DNA of 55,396 nucleotides from RGIG5270 sp045657185 (lineage in GTDB: Bacteria > Verrucomicrobiota > Lentisphaeria > Victivallales > Victivallaceae): assembly GCA_045657185.1 (NCBI GenBank), contig JAZOSO010000129.1, forward strand, positions 1-55,396. Direction: 5' to 3'. Every line of letters begins with the position of its first letter. Position 1 is the stretch's first letter. Positions 17,672 to 25,785 of the stretch are shown here, one piece after another. Position numbers and translations under genes: made by a program. Below the pieces are notes generated by a model. The model was given only the letters and a program-made list of their open reading frames with translations, made no database searches and had not been told where the DNA came from.

Positions 17672-17845
17672 ATGAAAGCAGCAGGCAGAAAAAATAAAAA
17701 ATCACCATCCGGGCAAGTTCTCACGGAATATGTTATCATGCTCGTACTTATAGCATTGATAGCACTGTCCTGTCTGGTGCTGTTCAGCGTTTTCTCCGAT
17801 TACGGTATAAATATCCGCAAACAGGTAAGTATTGATATGCCGTAA
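17672..17845 (+). CDS. Small Flp-type prepilin-like protein
   Basis: A 57-residue peptide: basic leader of 14 residues ending in Gly14, then QVLTEY with Glu at +5 and Tyr at +6, then one long hydrophobic helix (VIMLVLIALIALSCLVLF) and a short tail. G|xxxxEY is the processing and assembly signature of Flp/Tad pilins and TadE-like pseudopilins. It starts 6 nt after the panD stop with GAAAGAA before the ATG, so it is likely cotranscribed or translationally coupled. No tad assembly genes are in the window, so they must be elsewhere if it is functional. A single-pass membrane peptide of other function is the alternative. Confidence 0.6.
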   Translation: MKAAGRKNKKSPSGQVLTEYVIMLVLIALIALSCLVLFSVFSDYGINIRKQVSIDMP

Positions 17846-17849
17846 AAAA

Positions 17850-17890
17850 ACGGCTGCCGCAACTCAATGATTGCAGCAGCCGTTTTATTT
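17850..17890 (+). terminator. Terminator after panD-pilin unit
   Basis: ACGGCTGC (17850-17857) pairs with GCAGCCGT (17876-17883), with an inner GCAA/TTGC pair; it is followed by a T-rich run and preceded by an A run, so it may work in both directions. The stem begins 4 nt after the pilin gene's stop codon. Confidence 0.8.
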
Positions 17891-17945
17891 TTCTCTATTT
17901 TTCTGATATCAATTTATAACGAACTTTCAAAGCCTTATTTTTTAT

Positions 17946-18281
17946 TTACCTGACTATCTTGACACTGTTGAGCGTCCCGAAGTCATTGGGAGTAAAATTG
18001 GCGTTGTTATCATCAAGGCACCATTCGCCGTCAATAATAAATTTATACTCATAAACGCCCGGAGCAAGCATCAGATAACAGACATAAACGCCGTTACCGT
18101 CCTTATCCTGTAAATACTTGACATTCGGGTCCCATTCATTGAACGAACCGGCAATACTTACAGTCTTGCCAACACCTGCTGCGACTTCAAATTTCACACG
18201 CTTTTTAGTTGGCTGTTTTGCTTCGGCGGCATCGTCTGACTCACTTGTTATACCGAGAGCATTGAGATTTTTTTTGACCAT
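17946..18281 (-). CDS. Stand-alone glycogen-binding (CBM48/AMPK-type) domain protein
   Basis: A 111-residue protein: a 30-residue charged linker, then one complete CBM48-like beta-sandwich. Motifs are VSIAGSFNEWDP, a central GVYVCYLMLAPGVYEYKFIIDGEW, and a C-terminal NDFGTLNSVKIV. This is the module found at the N-terminus of branching and debranching enzymes and in AMPK beta subunits, where the Trp residues bind alpha-glucan. No catalytic domain is attached. It likely binds glycogen or acts as an adaptor. It has its own promoter (TTGAAA-N18-TATTAT) and an AGGAG site, and lies downstream of clpB on the same strand. Similar short proteins are common in PVC bacteria as far as I know. Confidence 0.85.
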   Translation of the reverse strand: MVKKNLNALGITSESDDAAEAKQPTKKRVKFEVAAGVGKTVSIAGSFNEWDPNVKYLQDKDGNGVYVCYLMLAPGVYEYKFIIDGEWCLDDNNANFTPNDFGTLNSVKIVR

Positions 18282-18317
18282 GACTTACTCCTGTTTTTTA
18301 TTTTTCCGGTATGGAGT

Positions 18318-18347
18318 ATAATATACACCGTTTTGTGAAAGTTTCAA
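18318..18347 (-). promoter_or_regulatory. Promoter of the CBM48 protein gene
   Basis: On the (-) strand TTGAAA (18342-18347), 18-nt spacer, TATTAT (18318-18323). It lies between the clpB stop and the CBM48 gene. Confidence 0.5.
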
Positions 18348-18363
18348 TTTTTTTCAGACTTTT

Positions 18364-20937
18364 TTATTCAATTTTAAAAACGATTTCTTTTTCCTTCTCA
18401 TCAATTGTCAGCGTCTGTCCGGCATGAAGCTGACCGCTGATAATCAGACGAGATACAGGAGTTTCAAGCATCTTGATAACAGTGCGTTTCAGAGGTCTGG
18501 CACCGAATGACGGATCATAACCGATATCAGCAAGACAACTCTTGGCATTATCCGTAACATGCAATGCTATCTCGTTATTATTAAGCAACTTGGCAAAATG
18601 GTTCAATTGAATATCAACGATATGCAAAATATCATCTTTGCTCAATGCATGAAATATCAATGTCTCATCCACGCGGTTAAGGAATTCAGGTCTGAAGTGA
18701 TGACGCAGTTCAGTCTGCAATTCCTCTCGCAGTTCTCCGGCATTGCCTTTGTTCTCCAGAATAAGACTGCTGCCGAGGTTGCTGGTCATTATGATAATAG
18801 TATTTTTGAAACTGACTGTACGCCCCTGTGAGTCGGTGACAATTCCGTCTTCCAACACCTGCAGCAGGATATTGAAAACGTCACTGTGAGCTTTCTCAAT
18901 TTCATCAAAAAGCACCACTGAATACGGATGACGGCGAACCGCTTCTGTCAGCTGACCGCCTTCTTCATAACCTACATATCCCGGAGGCGCACCGACAAGT
19001 CTTGAAACACTGAATTTTTCCATATATTCAGACATATCAATACGCACCATAGCGCGTTCATCGTCAAAAAGATTTTCAGCCAATGCTTTGGCAAGTTCAG
19101 TTTTGCCGACACCGGTCGGACCGAGAAAGATAAATGATGCAATCGGACGCTTGGGGTCTTTCAATCCTGCTCTGGCACGCAGAACTGCATCGGCAACCGC
19201 CTGAACAGCTTCATCCTGACCGATTACGCGGCAATGCAGATGTTCAGCAAGAGCGAGCAGCTTTTCCTTTTCACTCTGAATAAGTTTACTGACGGGAATA
19301 TGTGTCCAGCGGCTGACAATGGCGGCAATATCCTCTTCATCAACTTCTTCTTTGAGCAGACGGCCGTCCTGATCTTCCTTAATCTTGAGTTCTGCATCTG
19401 CGATTTGCTTTTCAAGTTTGGGAATAACTCCGTGTTTGAGTTCAGCTGAGCGTTCCAAATCATAACTGCGTTCAGCGCGTTCAAGCTGATTGCGGGCAGT
19501 GTCAAGAGTTTCACGCAGAGTGCGCAAATCAGTAATGGCTTTCTTTTCATTATCATAACGGCTGCGGAGAACTTTACCCTCGTCCTGCAAAGAAGCGACT
19601 TCAGCTTCAAGAGCCTCACGGCGTTTGATACTTGCGGCATCTTTTTCTTTTTTGAGACCGGCGATTTCAATTTGCAGCTGCATGACGCGGCGTTCATTCT
19701 CGTCAAGTTCAACAGGAGAACTTTCAATTTCAGTACGCAAAACAGCCGCTGCCTCGTCAAGCAAGTCAATCGCCTTGTCAGGCAGAAAACGATCAGAAAT
19801 ATACTTATCAGAAAGAACTGCCGCGGCAATCAATGCACCGTCACGGATTTTCACGCCGTGATGAATTTCATAGCGTTCTTTCAAACCGCGCAAAATGGAA
19901 ATAGTGTCTTCAACTGAAGGCGGATTGACCAACACCGACTGAAAACGGCGTTCCAATGCGGCATCTTTTTCAATATACTTGCGGTATTCGTCAAGCGTTG
20001 TTGCTCCGATGCAGTGAAGTTCACCGCGTGCAAGCATGGGCTTAAGCAGATTACCTGCATCCATTGACCCTTCAGACGCTCCCGCACCGACAACGGTATG
20101 CAATTCGTCAATAAACAAAATCACCTGACCGTCAGCGGAAGTAACCTCTTTCAAAACCGCTTTCAAACGCTCTTCAAATTCACCTCTGTACTTGGCACCG
20201 GCAATCAATGCCCCCATATCAAGAGCAAGAATACGGCGGTCCTTGAGAGATTCAGGGACATCACCGCGCACTACACGGCGGGCAAGACCTTCAACAATAG
20301 CAGTTTTACCGACGCCGGGTTCACCGATAAGAACGGGATTATTTTTGGTGCGGCGGGAAAGTATTTGAATGACACGGCGGATTTCGTCATCTCTGCCGAT
20401 AACAGGGTCAAGTTTATCCTGTCTGGCAAGCAAAGTCAAGTCTTTGGCATACTTATTCAACGCCTCAAAAGTATTTTCCGGGTCGGGATTATCAACACGC
20501 TGATTGCCGCGGACGCTCTGCAAAGCACTTAAAACTTTATCCGCAGAAATGCCGCTCTGTTTCAAAATTTCCGCCGCTTTGCCGCCGTTTTCCAGAATGG
20601 CAAGGAACAAATGTTCCACACTGACATAATCATCGTGCATGTCAGAGGCTTTTTTCATGGCAGACTGCAAAACCTGCGAAAAATCACGGGACTGATACAA
20701 ATCTGCCGCTCCCTGCACACGGGGAAGTTTACTGATTGCATCATCAACCGAATTGCGGAAAATGGATTTGGACAACCCCATTTTTTCTATGAGAGACGGG
20801 ATAAGACCGTCATTCTGATTTAAAAGAGCATTAAGCAAATGAAGTGATGTAATTTCAGCATTACCGTTTTGCTGTGCGCTCTGCTGAGCCATCATCAATG
20901 CTTCTTTGCTTTTGTTGGTAAACTTTTCGATATTCAT
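18364..20937 (-). CDS. clpB: ClpB disaggregase
   Basis: AAA+ chaperone that, with DnaK, pulls polypeptides out of aggregates. At 857 residues it is exactly the usual length. Order: N-domain (SKEALMMAQQSAQ, about 1-145), first nucleotide-binding domain with Walker A GEPGVGKTAIVEGLA near 205, a coiled-coil M domain (about 400-520, EIAGLKKEKDAASIKRREALE) that marks ClpB rather than ClpA/C, then the second domain with GPTGVGKTELAKALAE near 605 and the C-terminal GARPLKR sensor. GGAGG lies 7 nt before the ATG. Neither a CIRCE repeat nor a clear sigma-32 site is visible upstream, but 21072-21100 carries a palindrome shared with the divergent SGNH gene. Confidence 0.97.
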   Translation of the reverse strand: MNIEKFTNKSKEALMMAQQSAQQNGNAEITSLHLLNALLNQNDGLIPSLIEKMGLSKSIFRNSVDDAISKLPRVQGAADLYQSRDFSQVLQSAMKKASDMHDDYVSVEHLFLAILENGGKAAEILKQSGISADKVLSALQSVRGNQRVDNPDPENTFEALNKYAKDLTLLARQDKLDPVIGRDDEIRRVIQILSRRTKNNPVLIGEPGVGKTAIVEGLARRVVRGDVPESLKDRRILALDMGALIAGAKYRGEFEERLKAVLKEVTSADGQVILFIDELHTVVGAGASEGSMDAGNLLKPMLARGELHCIGATTLDEYRKYIEKDAALERRFQSVLVNPPSVEDTISILRGLKERYEIHHGVKIRDGALIAAAVLSDKYISDRFLPDKAIDLLDEAAAVLRTEIESSPVELDENERRVMQLQIEIAGLKKEKDAASIKRREALEAEVASLQDEGKVLRSRYDNEKKAITDLRTLRETLDTARNQLERAERSYDLERSAELKHGVIPKLEKQIADAELKIKEDQDGRLLKEEVDEEDIAAIVSRWTHIPVSKLIQSEKEKLLALAEHLHCRVIGQDEAVQAVADAVLRARAGLKDPKRPIASFIFLGPTGVGKTELAKALAENLFDDERAMVRIDMSEYMEKFSVSRLVGAPPGYVGYEEGGQLTEAVRRHPYSVVLFDEIEKAHSDVFNILLQVLEDGIVTDSQGRTVSFKNTIIIMTSNLGSSLILENKGNAGELREELQTELRHHFRPEFLNRVDETLIFHALSKDDILHIVDIQLNHFAKLLNNNEIALHVTDNAKSCLADIGYDPSFGARPLKRTVIKMLETPVSRLIISGQLHAGQTLTIDEKEKEIVFKIE

Positions 20938-21071
20938 AGTATAACCTCCGTAAGTTGATTTGTTTTTACACTTCTGTTAGCAAAAACCGTGCCATAATTT
21001 AAAAACAAACCGTTTCAAATTCAAATCAGCTTGAAATTTTTCTGACAAATCAATAAAAAATATCTTTTTGC

Positions 21072-21100
21072 GACATTTTGTCATAGCACTGCGACAAAAT
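21072..21100. promoter_or_regulatory. Nested palindromes between clpB and the SGNH/DA1-like pair
   Basis: ATTTTGTC (21075-21082) and GACAAAAT (21093-21100) form an exact 8-bp inverted repeat with 10-nt centre. GACA-TTT-TGTC (21072-21082) is a second palindrome sharing the left half, and GCGACA occurs twice at 21 bp. Likely a repressor or activator site; which of the two divergent genes it serves is not clear. Nothing else is seen in 20938-21168 beyond ribosome and promoter elements. Confidence 0.45.
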
Positions 21101-21145
21101 TGCGCATTTCTTTGCCGCACAACTGGAAAAAAAAAGCAGATATGC

Positions 21146-21151
21146 TATAAT
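21146..21151 (+). promoter_or_regulatory. Possible extended -10 for the SGNH/DA1-like pair
   Basis: TGC-TATAAT (21143-21151) just before AAAGGAGG (21155-21162). Transcription from it would start inside the ribosome site, giving a leader of about 11 nt. No good -35 is present (CTGGAA). Confidence 0.35.
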
Positions 21152-21168
21152 ATAAAAGGAGGTATAAT

Positions 21169-22326
21169 ATGAATTTTTTAAACCGTCTCAAACGAAAAAT
21201 ATTTTCTGAACCTCTGCGGCTTTTCATACCGGAAAAAATTTATGCCGCAGTCGGCAAAGAATGTAACATATATTTTGACAACCTTATCACTGCCATTTCC
21301 CCGCAGGATTACTTTTTTGAAGTAAAATGCAAAATCGGACGACTTGAAAAACGCCGCTATACAGTAATTCCGCAAGCAGAAAATATCGGAGAACATCTTT
21401 TGTCAATAAAAATTTATGACAAATTCGGTATGGCAGGAGAAGTGCAGTCAAAGCTTATTGTCAGTCGGGAAATAAGCACGAAGCAAAATTTTTCGCTTCT
21501 CCTTATCGGCGACAGCCAGACTGCGGGCAAAGGCTATCCCGACCAACTCTATCTGCACCTTTCAAAGGAAGAAAATATTACATTCAATATGGTCGGATCA
21601 AACTCAAGCAATTACAGCACTCCCCTCCCCGGCGGAGTTGCGCATGAAGGTTTCGGCGGCTGGGGATGGAATACTTTTTTTACCAATTACAATGTAAATG
21701 CAAGTTCATCAAATGACGGACTTGACCCGTCCCGCCCGTGGCTCAGAGACAGCAGTTTTCTGTTTCCCGACGGAGACAGTTTCAAATTTGATTTTGAGCA
21801 GTATTGCCGGAAATACAATGCCTCAAAATATCCCGAATTTATTATAATTATGCTTGGCACAAACAATATTTTCTGCTGCAAATCCGACAGCGAAGTTGAT
21901 AAAGTATGGGAAACTGAAATTTATCCGTATATGAAAAAAATGATTGATTCTTTCAGAAAATGCAACCCGTCATGTCATATTGCTTTCAATACTCTTGTGC
22001 CGGGAGCATCTTCGCAGGATGCTTTCGGCAGATGCTACGGAGCAAACTACAATATACGCAGATGGCGGCTCAATCTGCATATTTATCATCAGCATTTGCA
22101 GCGTGCGGCAAAAAAAATGAATATTCCGTTAATTCCCGTTCACTGTGCTGTTGACTGCGTTTTCGGTTTCCCGCAGGAGGAAGAATTATTGAATGCCAAT
22201 TCAGACAAAAAGATTTACAGAACAGTCAATGCCGTTCACCCGAACCGCTCAGGATACAACCAGATTGCAGATGCCGTTTTTGCTTATTTAAAACACATTA
22301 TAAGTTCTGAACAGGTTATATCATGA
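21169..22326 (+). CDS. SGNH hydrolase, non-secreted paralog
   Basis: A 385-residue protein sharing its full architecture with the three exported SGNH proteins at 23359-26934: an Ig-like N-terminal region (FIPEKIYAAVGKECNIYF, FFEVKCKIGR) and an SGNH esterase-type domain. Block I is GDSQT (Ser116), block II HEGFGGWGWNTF, block III IIMLGTNNIF, and block V NAVHPN with His357. Asn stands where Asp is expected three residues before His. It lacks a signal peptide (starts MNFLNRLKRKIFSEP), unlike its paralogs. A strong AAAGGAGG precedes it. Its stop overlaps the start of the Cys-rich metallopeptidase gene (ATGA), so the two are made together. Deacetylation of a glycan is the likely chemistry but unproven. 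Confidence 0.75.
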   Translation: MNFLNRLKRKIFSEPLRLFIPEKIYAAVGKECNIYFDNLITAISPQDYFFEVKCKIGRLEKRRYTVIPQAENIGEHLLSIKIYDKFGMAGEVQSKLIVSREISTKQNFSLLLIGDSQTAGKGYPDQLYLHLSKEENITFNMVGSNSSNYSTPLPGGVAHEGFGGWGWNTFFTNYNVNASSSNDGLDPSRPWLRDSSFLFPDGDSFKFDFEQYCRKYNASKYPEFIIIMLGTNNIFCCKSDSEVDKVWETEIYPYMKKMIDSFRKCNPSCHIAFNTLVPGASSQDAFGRCYGANYNIRRWRLNLHIYHQHLQRAAKKMNIPLIPVHCAVDCVFGFPQEEELLNANSDKKIYRTVNAVHPNRSGYNQIADAVFAYLKHIISSEQVIS

Positions 22327-23315
22327 AAAAAATATTTACACTTTTGATTTTACTGTCCGTTTCGGCAGTCTATGCACTCAATTGTTCCGTCTGTGATAAA
22401 AAAATTAAAGGACGTTATCTCAAAAATCAGCAAAATACAGTTTTCTGCTCAAAAACTTGTTTTGCAAGTACGCAGCCCAAATGCACAAAATGCAATAAAC
22501 CGTGTATAAGAATTTACACTTTTATGAAACAAACATACTGTTCGGAAAATTGTGTCAATGCAGTCTCAAAATGTGCAAACTGCAATCAGCCTACTCCGCG
22601 CAGCTGCCGTGTCATTATAAATCCGGAAGGAAAACAAAAACTTTTTTGTCCCGCCTGTGCAGTCAAAAAGCCATGCTATTATTGCTCTTTCCCTATCAGA
22701 ACAACAAGGCTGCCCGACAACAGACATATCTGCAGTGAATGTAAAAAAACAGCGGTAACTTCATTCTCAATAATTCAACAGAAAGTAAAAAAAATACGAC
22801 AAAAATTAAGTCGGATGTACGGTTTTGACCCCAATCACCATATAGAATTGATTGTTCTCAATCTGACTGAACTGGAAAAAGAGTGTCAGGAAATATACAG
22901 CCCCGCCGGCGGCGGACGCATAGCTCTTATGCGGTTCAATTATGTAATCAATGAAAAAAAAGACTTCCGCGGCAGAAAAAAACGCAGTATGTCACAGCAG
23001 AAATGCCGCATATTCATACTCAACAATACACCCGAACATCTCCTCGAAGATGCAATCGCACACGAACTCGCTCACGACTATCTGCGCCACAACACAGGCA
23101 AATACAAAGACCTCGCAATTGAGGAAGGTTTCGCAGAAACTATCGCCGCCGAATATAATAAAGCCGTCAACCGCTCCCATATCAATAACAGAAAAAATAA
23201 TGAAAAAGACCCCGTTTACGGCGGAGGATATCGCAAAATGTCCGAATATATGCGAAAAAACGGTTTCAGAAAAACCGTTCAATTCATCAAAGCCAACTCC
23301 GTTCCGTATTTATAA
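22323..23315 (+). CDS. Secreted Cys-rich zinc-binding metallopeptidase, DA1-like
   Basis: A 330-residue protein. Signal peptide about 1-18 (ending VYA). Residues 21-140 contain 18 cysteines in paired CxxC and CxxxC sets (21/24, 42/46, 54/57, 73/77, 84/87, 109/112, 118/121, 137/140), resembling tandem LIM or treble-clef zinc fingers. The C-terminal part carries HELAH at 247-251 and EEGFAE at 267-272, a gluzincin-type zinc site with the third ligand likely Glu267 or Glu268. LIM-like fingers followed by HExxH and EEG is the arrangement of plant DA1 peptidases (DA1-like domain family). The assignment rests on layout and motif, not on alignment. It overlaps the SGNH gene by 4 nt. Substrate unknown. 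Confidence 0.65.
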   Translation: MKKIFTLLILLSVSAVYALNCSVCDKKIKGRYLKNQQNTVFCSKTCFASTQPKCTKCNKPCIRIYTFMKQTYCSENCVNAVSKCANCNQPTPRSCRVIINPEGKQKLFCPACAVKKPCYYCSFPIRTTRLPDNRHICSECKKTAVTSFSIIQQKVKKIRQKLSRMYGFDPNHHIELIVLNLTELEKECQEIYSPAGGGRIALMRFNYVINEKKDFRGRKKRSMSQQKCRIFILNNTPEHLLEDAIAHELAHDYLRHNTGKYKDLAIEEGFAETIAAEYNKAVNRSHINNRKNNEKDPVYGGGYRKMSEYMRKNGFRKTVQFIKANSVPYL

Positions 23316-23321
23316 TAAACA

Positions 23322-23351
23322 GGCTGTGTTATAAAACTTTATAACACAGCC
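23322..23351. terminator. Perfect 14-bp hairpin between convergent units
   Basis: Arms 23322-23335 and 23338-23351 are exact inverse copies (GGCTGTGTTATAAA and its complement) with a 2-nt centre. It sits between the stops of the DA1-like gene (+) and the last SGNH gene (-). T runs on either side are weak, so it may act as a two-way terminator or mRNA 3' stabiliser. Confidence 0.7.
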
Positions 23352-23358
23352 GACAAAA

Positions 23359-24528
23359 TTATTTACCGGAAAGGTATGCTTTAAGGAAACAATACAAAGT
23401 ATCGCCCATTTGGTTATATCCCGCGGGAGCAGGATGTACGCCGTTATTCTGACGCATAATTTTATGAGTATTTTTACCGTTGACGGGCTGAGACTGCAGC
23501 GGGTAATTATTTTCAGTATCAATATTGATATACATAGGAATTACACGCAATTTAAGTTCCTTGCCTTTTTTCAGCAATGCACGGTTGTAGAAATCAAGAT
23601 TTTTGCGATACTGATATGAGGTCTGACCGCAAGCATAACTTTTGCCGAATCCGTCCTGCTGTGCGCCGGGGATATGCTGGAAAATAAACAGTTCAGGTGC
23701 AGGTTTGAGTTTGCGGAATTCAGCAATAAGTTTTTCCATGTTTTCAAGTGATTGAGCTGTTCTTTCCGCAATATTTTCATCTGTGGCAAGAAAGAAATCA
23801 TTAAGTCCGAGCTGAAAAGTCACAATATCAGGTGTATTGCCTTTATTGTGCAGTTTGAAGTATTTCTCAAGGTCAAAAACACCTTTGTCGGGATTTGACG
23901 GGTCGGGAAAAATAAACGGACTGTTTTTGCCGATCGGACGGTCAGGATGCATTCCGTCGTTTTTGTTCTTGCCTCTGAAGCCCCAGCGGGTCAGAAATGA
24001 GTGCCACTTCCAGCCGCCGTAACCTTCATGCACGATGTTTTTCGGGATTTTCACGCCTTTGGGTTCATAGTGGTTTGTGCCGATGAGAGTGACTTCGGGA
24101 TTGTCTTCAGTATTAAAAAGTTCATACACCCGTGCAGGATAAATTGTCGCATTTGTCTGACTTGCTCCGACCATAAGCAGTGAAAGTTTTCTGCCTTTGC
24201 CGGCATCAGCAGGTACAACGATCAATTCAGACTCACCCTGTGCGACTACGCCGTTTTCATTGATTACACGGATTTGCCATTTGTAAGTGCCGACATCCTT
24301 TGCAGTCGGGGTGAAACGCCAGCGTTTGAGGTCATTACGCCCCTTTTTGCAATCAACGTCAAAAACATAATTTGCAGGATTTATTACCGTAACAATATTC
24401 TGAAAATATACATTCATCTCCACTCCCGGAACCGCATAAATCTTCTCCGGCAGCATAAGTTTGACATTCTCTGCAGCATAAATCATACTGCAAAACAGCA
24501 TACATAACAAAAAACTGATTTTTTTCAT
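23359..24528 (-). CDS. Exported SGNH hydrolase, paralog 1 of 3
   Basis: A 389-residue protein with signal peptide (about 1-18, ending IYA). Ig-like region MLPEKIYAVPGVEMNVYFQN, NYVFDVDCKKGRNDLKRWRF; SGNH domain with block I GASQT (Ala in place of the Asp next to the catalytic Ser), block II HEGYGGWKWHSFLTRW, block III FQLGLNDFF, block V NNGVHPAPAGY (Asn at the Asp position). The two changes together raise the chance of altered or weakened catalysis. It is the last gene of the (-) operon, 43 nt after the next paralog, and ends 8 nt from a perfect hairpin. Confidence 0.8.
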   Translation of the reverse strand: MKKISFLLCMLFCSMIYAAENVKLMLPEKIYAVPGVEMNVYFQNIVTVINPANYVFDVDCKKGRNDLKRWRFTPTAKDVGTYKWQIRVINENGVVAQGESELIVVPADAGKGRKLSLLMVGASQTNATIYPARVYELFNTEDNPEVTLIGTNHYEPKGVKIPKNIVHEGYGGWKWHSFLTRWGFRGKNKNDGMHPDRPIGKNSPFIFPDPSNPDKGVFDLEKYFKLHNKGNTPDIVTFQLGLNDFFLATDENIAERTAQSLENMEKLIAEFRKLKPAPELFIFQHIPGAQQDGFGKSYACGQTSYQYRKNLDFYNRALLKKGKELKLRVIPMYINIDTENNYPLQSQPVNGKNTHKIMRQNNGVHPAPAGYNQMGDTLYCFLKAYLSGK

Positions 24529-24571
24529 TTTTTTACCTTTTATATTATAAAATTTTTATATACAATATAAA

Positions 24572-25753
24572 TTACTTTTCTGCAAGAATATTTTTAAGCC
24601 ATGCGTAATAGGTATCACCGGCCTGTCTGTAACCTGCAATATCTGCATGAACACCGTTACTCTGTCGGGCGATAATTGTAGAATTATTTGCATTTACAGC
24701 TTCTTTTTTAAACGGATAATTATTTTCCGAATCAATTCCGGCATAAGTCGGAATCAGGATGATTTTCGGGTCTTTATTTTTGAAATGCTTAATCATTGCG
24801 ACAGTCAGAGCAAAGCGGTTTTTATTTTTTCCCCATGAAGTCTGACCGCATTTGTAACTGTTGCCGAAAGCGTCCTGATTGGCACACGGCGGCGGCAGAC
24901 CGACACCGATAATCGCATTCGGAGCATCTTTGCGGAAAACAGCAAGGAGTTTATCGGCATTTTCAAGAATTTTTTTGATTTTTTCATCGCGGTTTGCATC
25001 CGTCAAATGAAAAGCATCATTACCTCCGAGCTGAACTGTAATAATATCAGGATTCGGGAATTTGTAAGTTTTAAGAAAATCCGTCAGACTTAAAGTAACT
25101 TTACCGTCTTTCATATACAAAAATTTGCTTTTGGTATATTTTCTGCCTTTTCTTGCGGGACCGTCCCAGCGGGTCAGGAAAGAATCCCATCTCCAGCCGC
25201 TGTAACCTTCAGTGCGGACTTCTTGGGGAATATTCGCGCCTTTGTATTCAAAGCGGCGTGTGCCGATCATGTTCAATTCGGGAGTGTTATCTTTTTTGCA
25301 AAGTTCATAAAGCCAGGCGGGATAAACAGTATGATTGGTATAACTGTCTCCGACCATGAGAATATTGATTTTTTTGTTTTTGCCTGCATCTGCAGGGGCG
25401 ACATAAATCGTGGTTGATGCTTCGGCGACAAGACCTGTTTCATCATAAACTTTTATTGAGAGCGGGAAAGTTTTGCCGCCGTCCTCAGCTTTAGGGGTGA
25501 AACGCCAGCGTTTAAGGTCATTACGCCCCCTTTTACAATCAACGTCAAAAACATAATTTGCATGATTGACAGCAAGGAAAATATTGCTGAAATAGATATT
25601 ACATTCAATACCGGGGGTGGCATAAATTTTTTCAAACAATACCAGTTTATCCTGTTTAGGCAATTTTTTAACAGCAGCTGAAGTACTGCAGCAGCCGAAT
25701 GTTGACAAAAACAAAACTGAAAATAAAAACAAAAATACTACTTTTTTTGACAT
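24572..25753 (-). CDS. Exported SGNH hydrolase, paralog 2 of 3, possible lipoprotein
   Basis: A 393-residue protein. The N-terminus MSKKV-hydrophobic-LSTFGCCS has a Cys at the end of the signal region that could be a lipobox, although the -2 Phe is unusual. Then comes the same Ig-like and SGNH architecture as its neighbours: LFEKIYATPGIECNIYFSN, GDSYT, TEGYSGWRWDSFLTRW, VQLGGNDAF, SNGVHADIAGY. Block I is intact (GDS) but block V again has Asn for Asp. Gap to the next paralog is 32 nt. It probably works on extracellular or periplasmic acylated glycans together with GH28 and the ceramidase-like protein. Confidence 0.8.
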   Translation of the reverse strand: MSKKVVFLFLFSVLFLSTFGCCSTSAAVKKLPKQDKLVLFEKIYATPGIECNIYFSNIFLAVNHANYVFDVDCKRGRNDLKRWRFTPKAEDGGKTFPLSIKVYDETGLVAEASTTIYVAPADAGKNKKINILMVGDSYTNHTVYPAWLYELCKKDNTPELNMIGTRRFEYKGANIPQEVRTEGYSGWRWDSFLTRWDGPARKGRKYTKSKFLYMKDGKVTLSLTDFLKTYKFPNPDIITVQLGGNDAFHLTDANRDEKIKKILENADKLLAVFRKDAPNAIIGVGLPPPCANQDAFGNSYKCGQTSWGKNKNRFALTVAMIKHFKNKDPKIILIPTYAGIDSENNYPFKKEAVNANNSTIIARQSNGVHADIAGYRQAGDTYYAWLKNILAEK

Positions 25754-25785
25754 TTTATACCTTTTAAAATTTTATGTTCGTAATA

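Noticed and set aside
20938..21168. CIRCE or sigma-32 element for clpB
   Set aside because: No TTAGCACTC/GAGTGCTAA pair and no clear CTTGAAA-CCCAT spacing were found.
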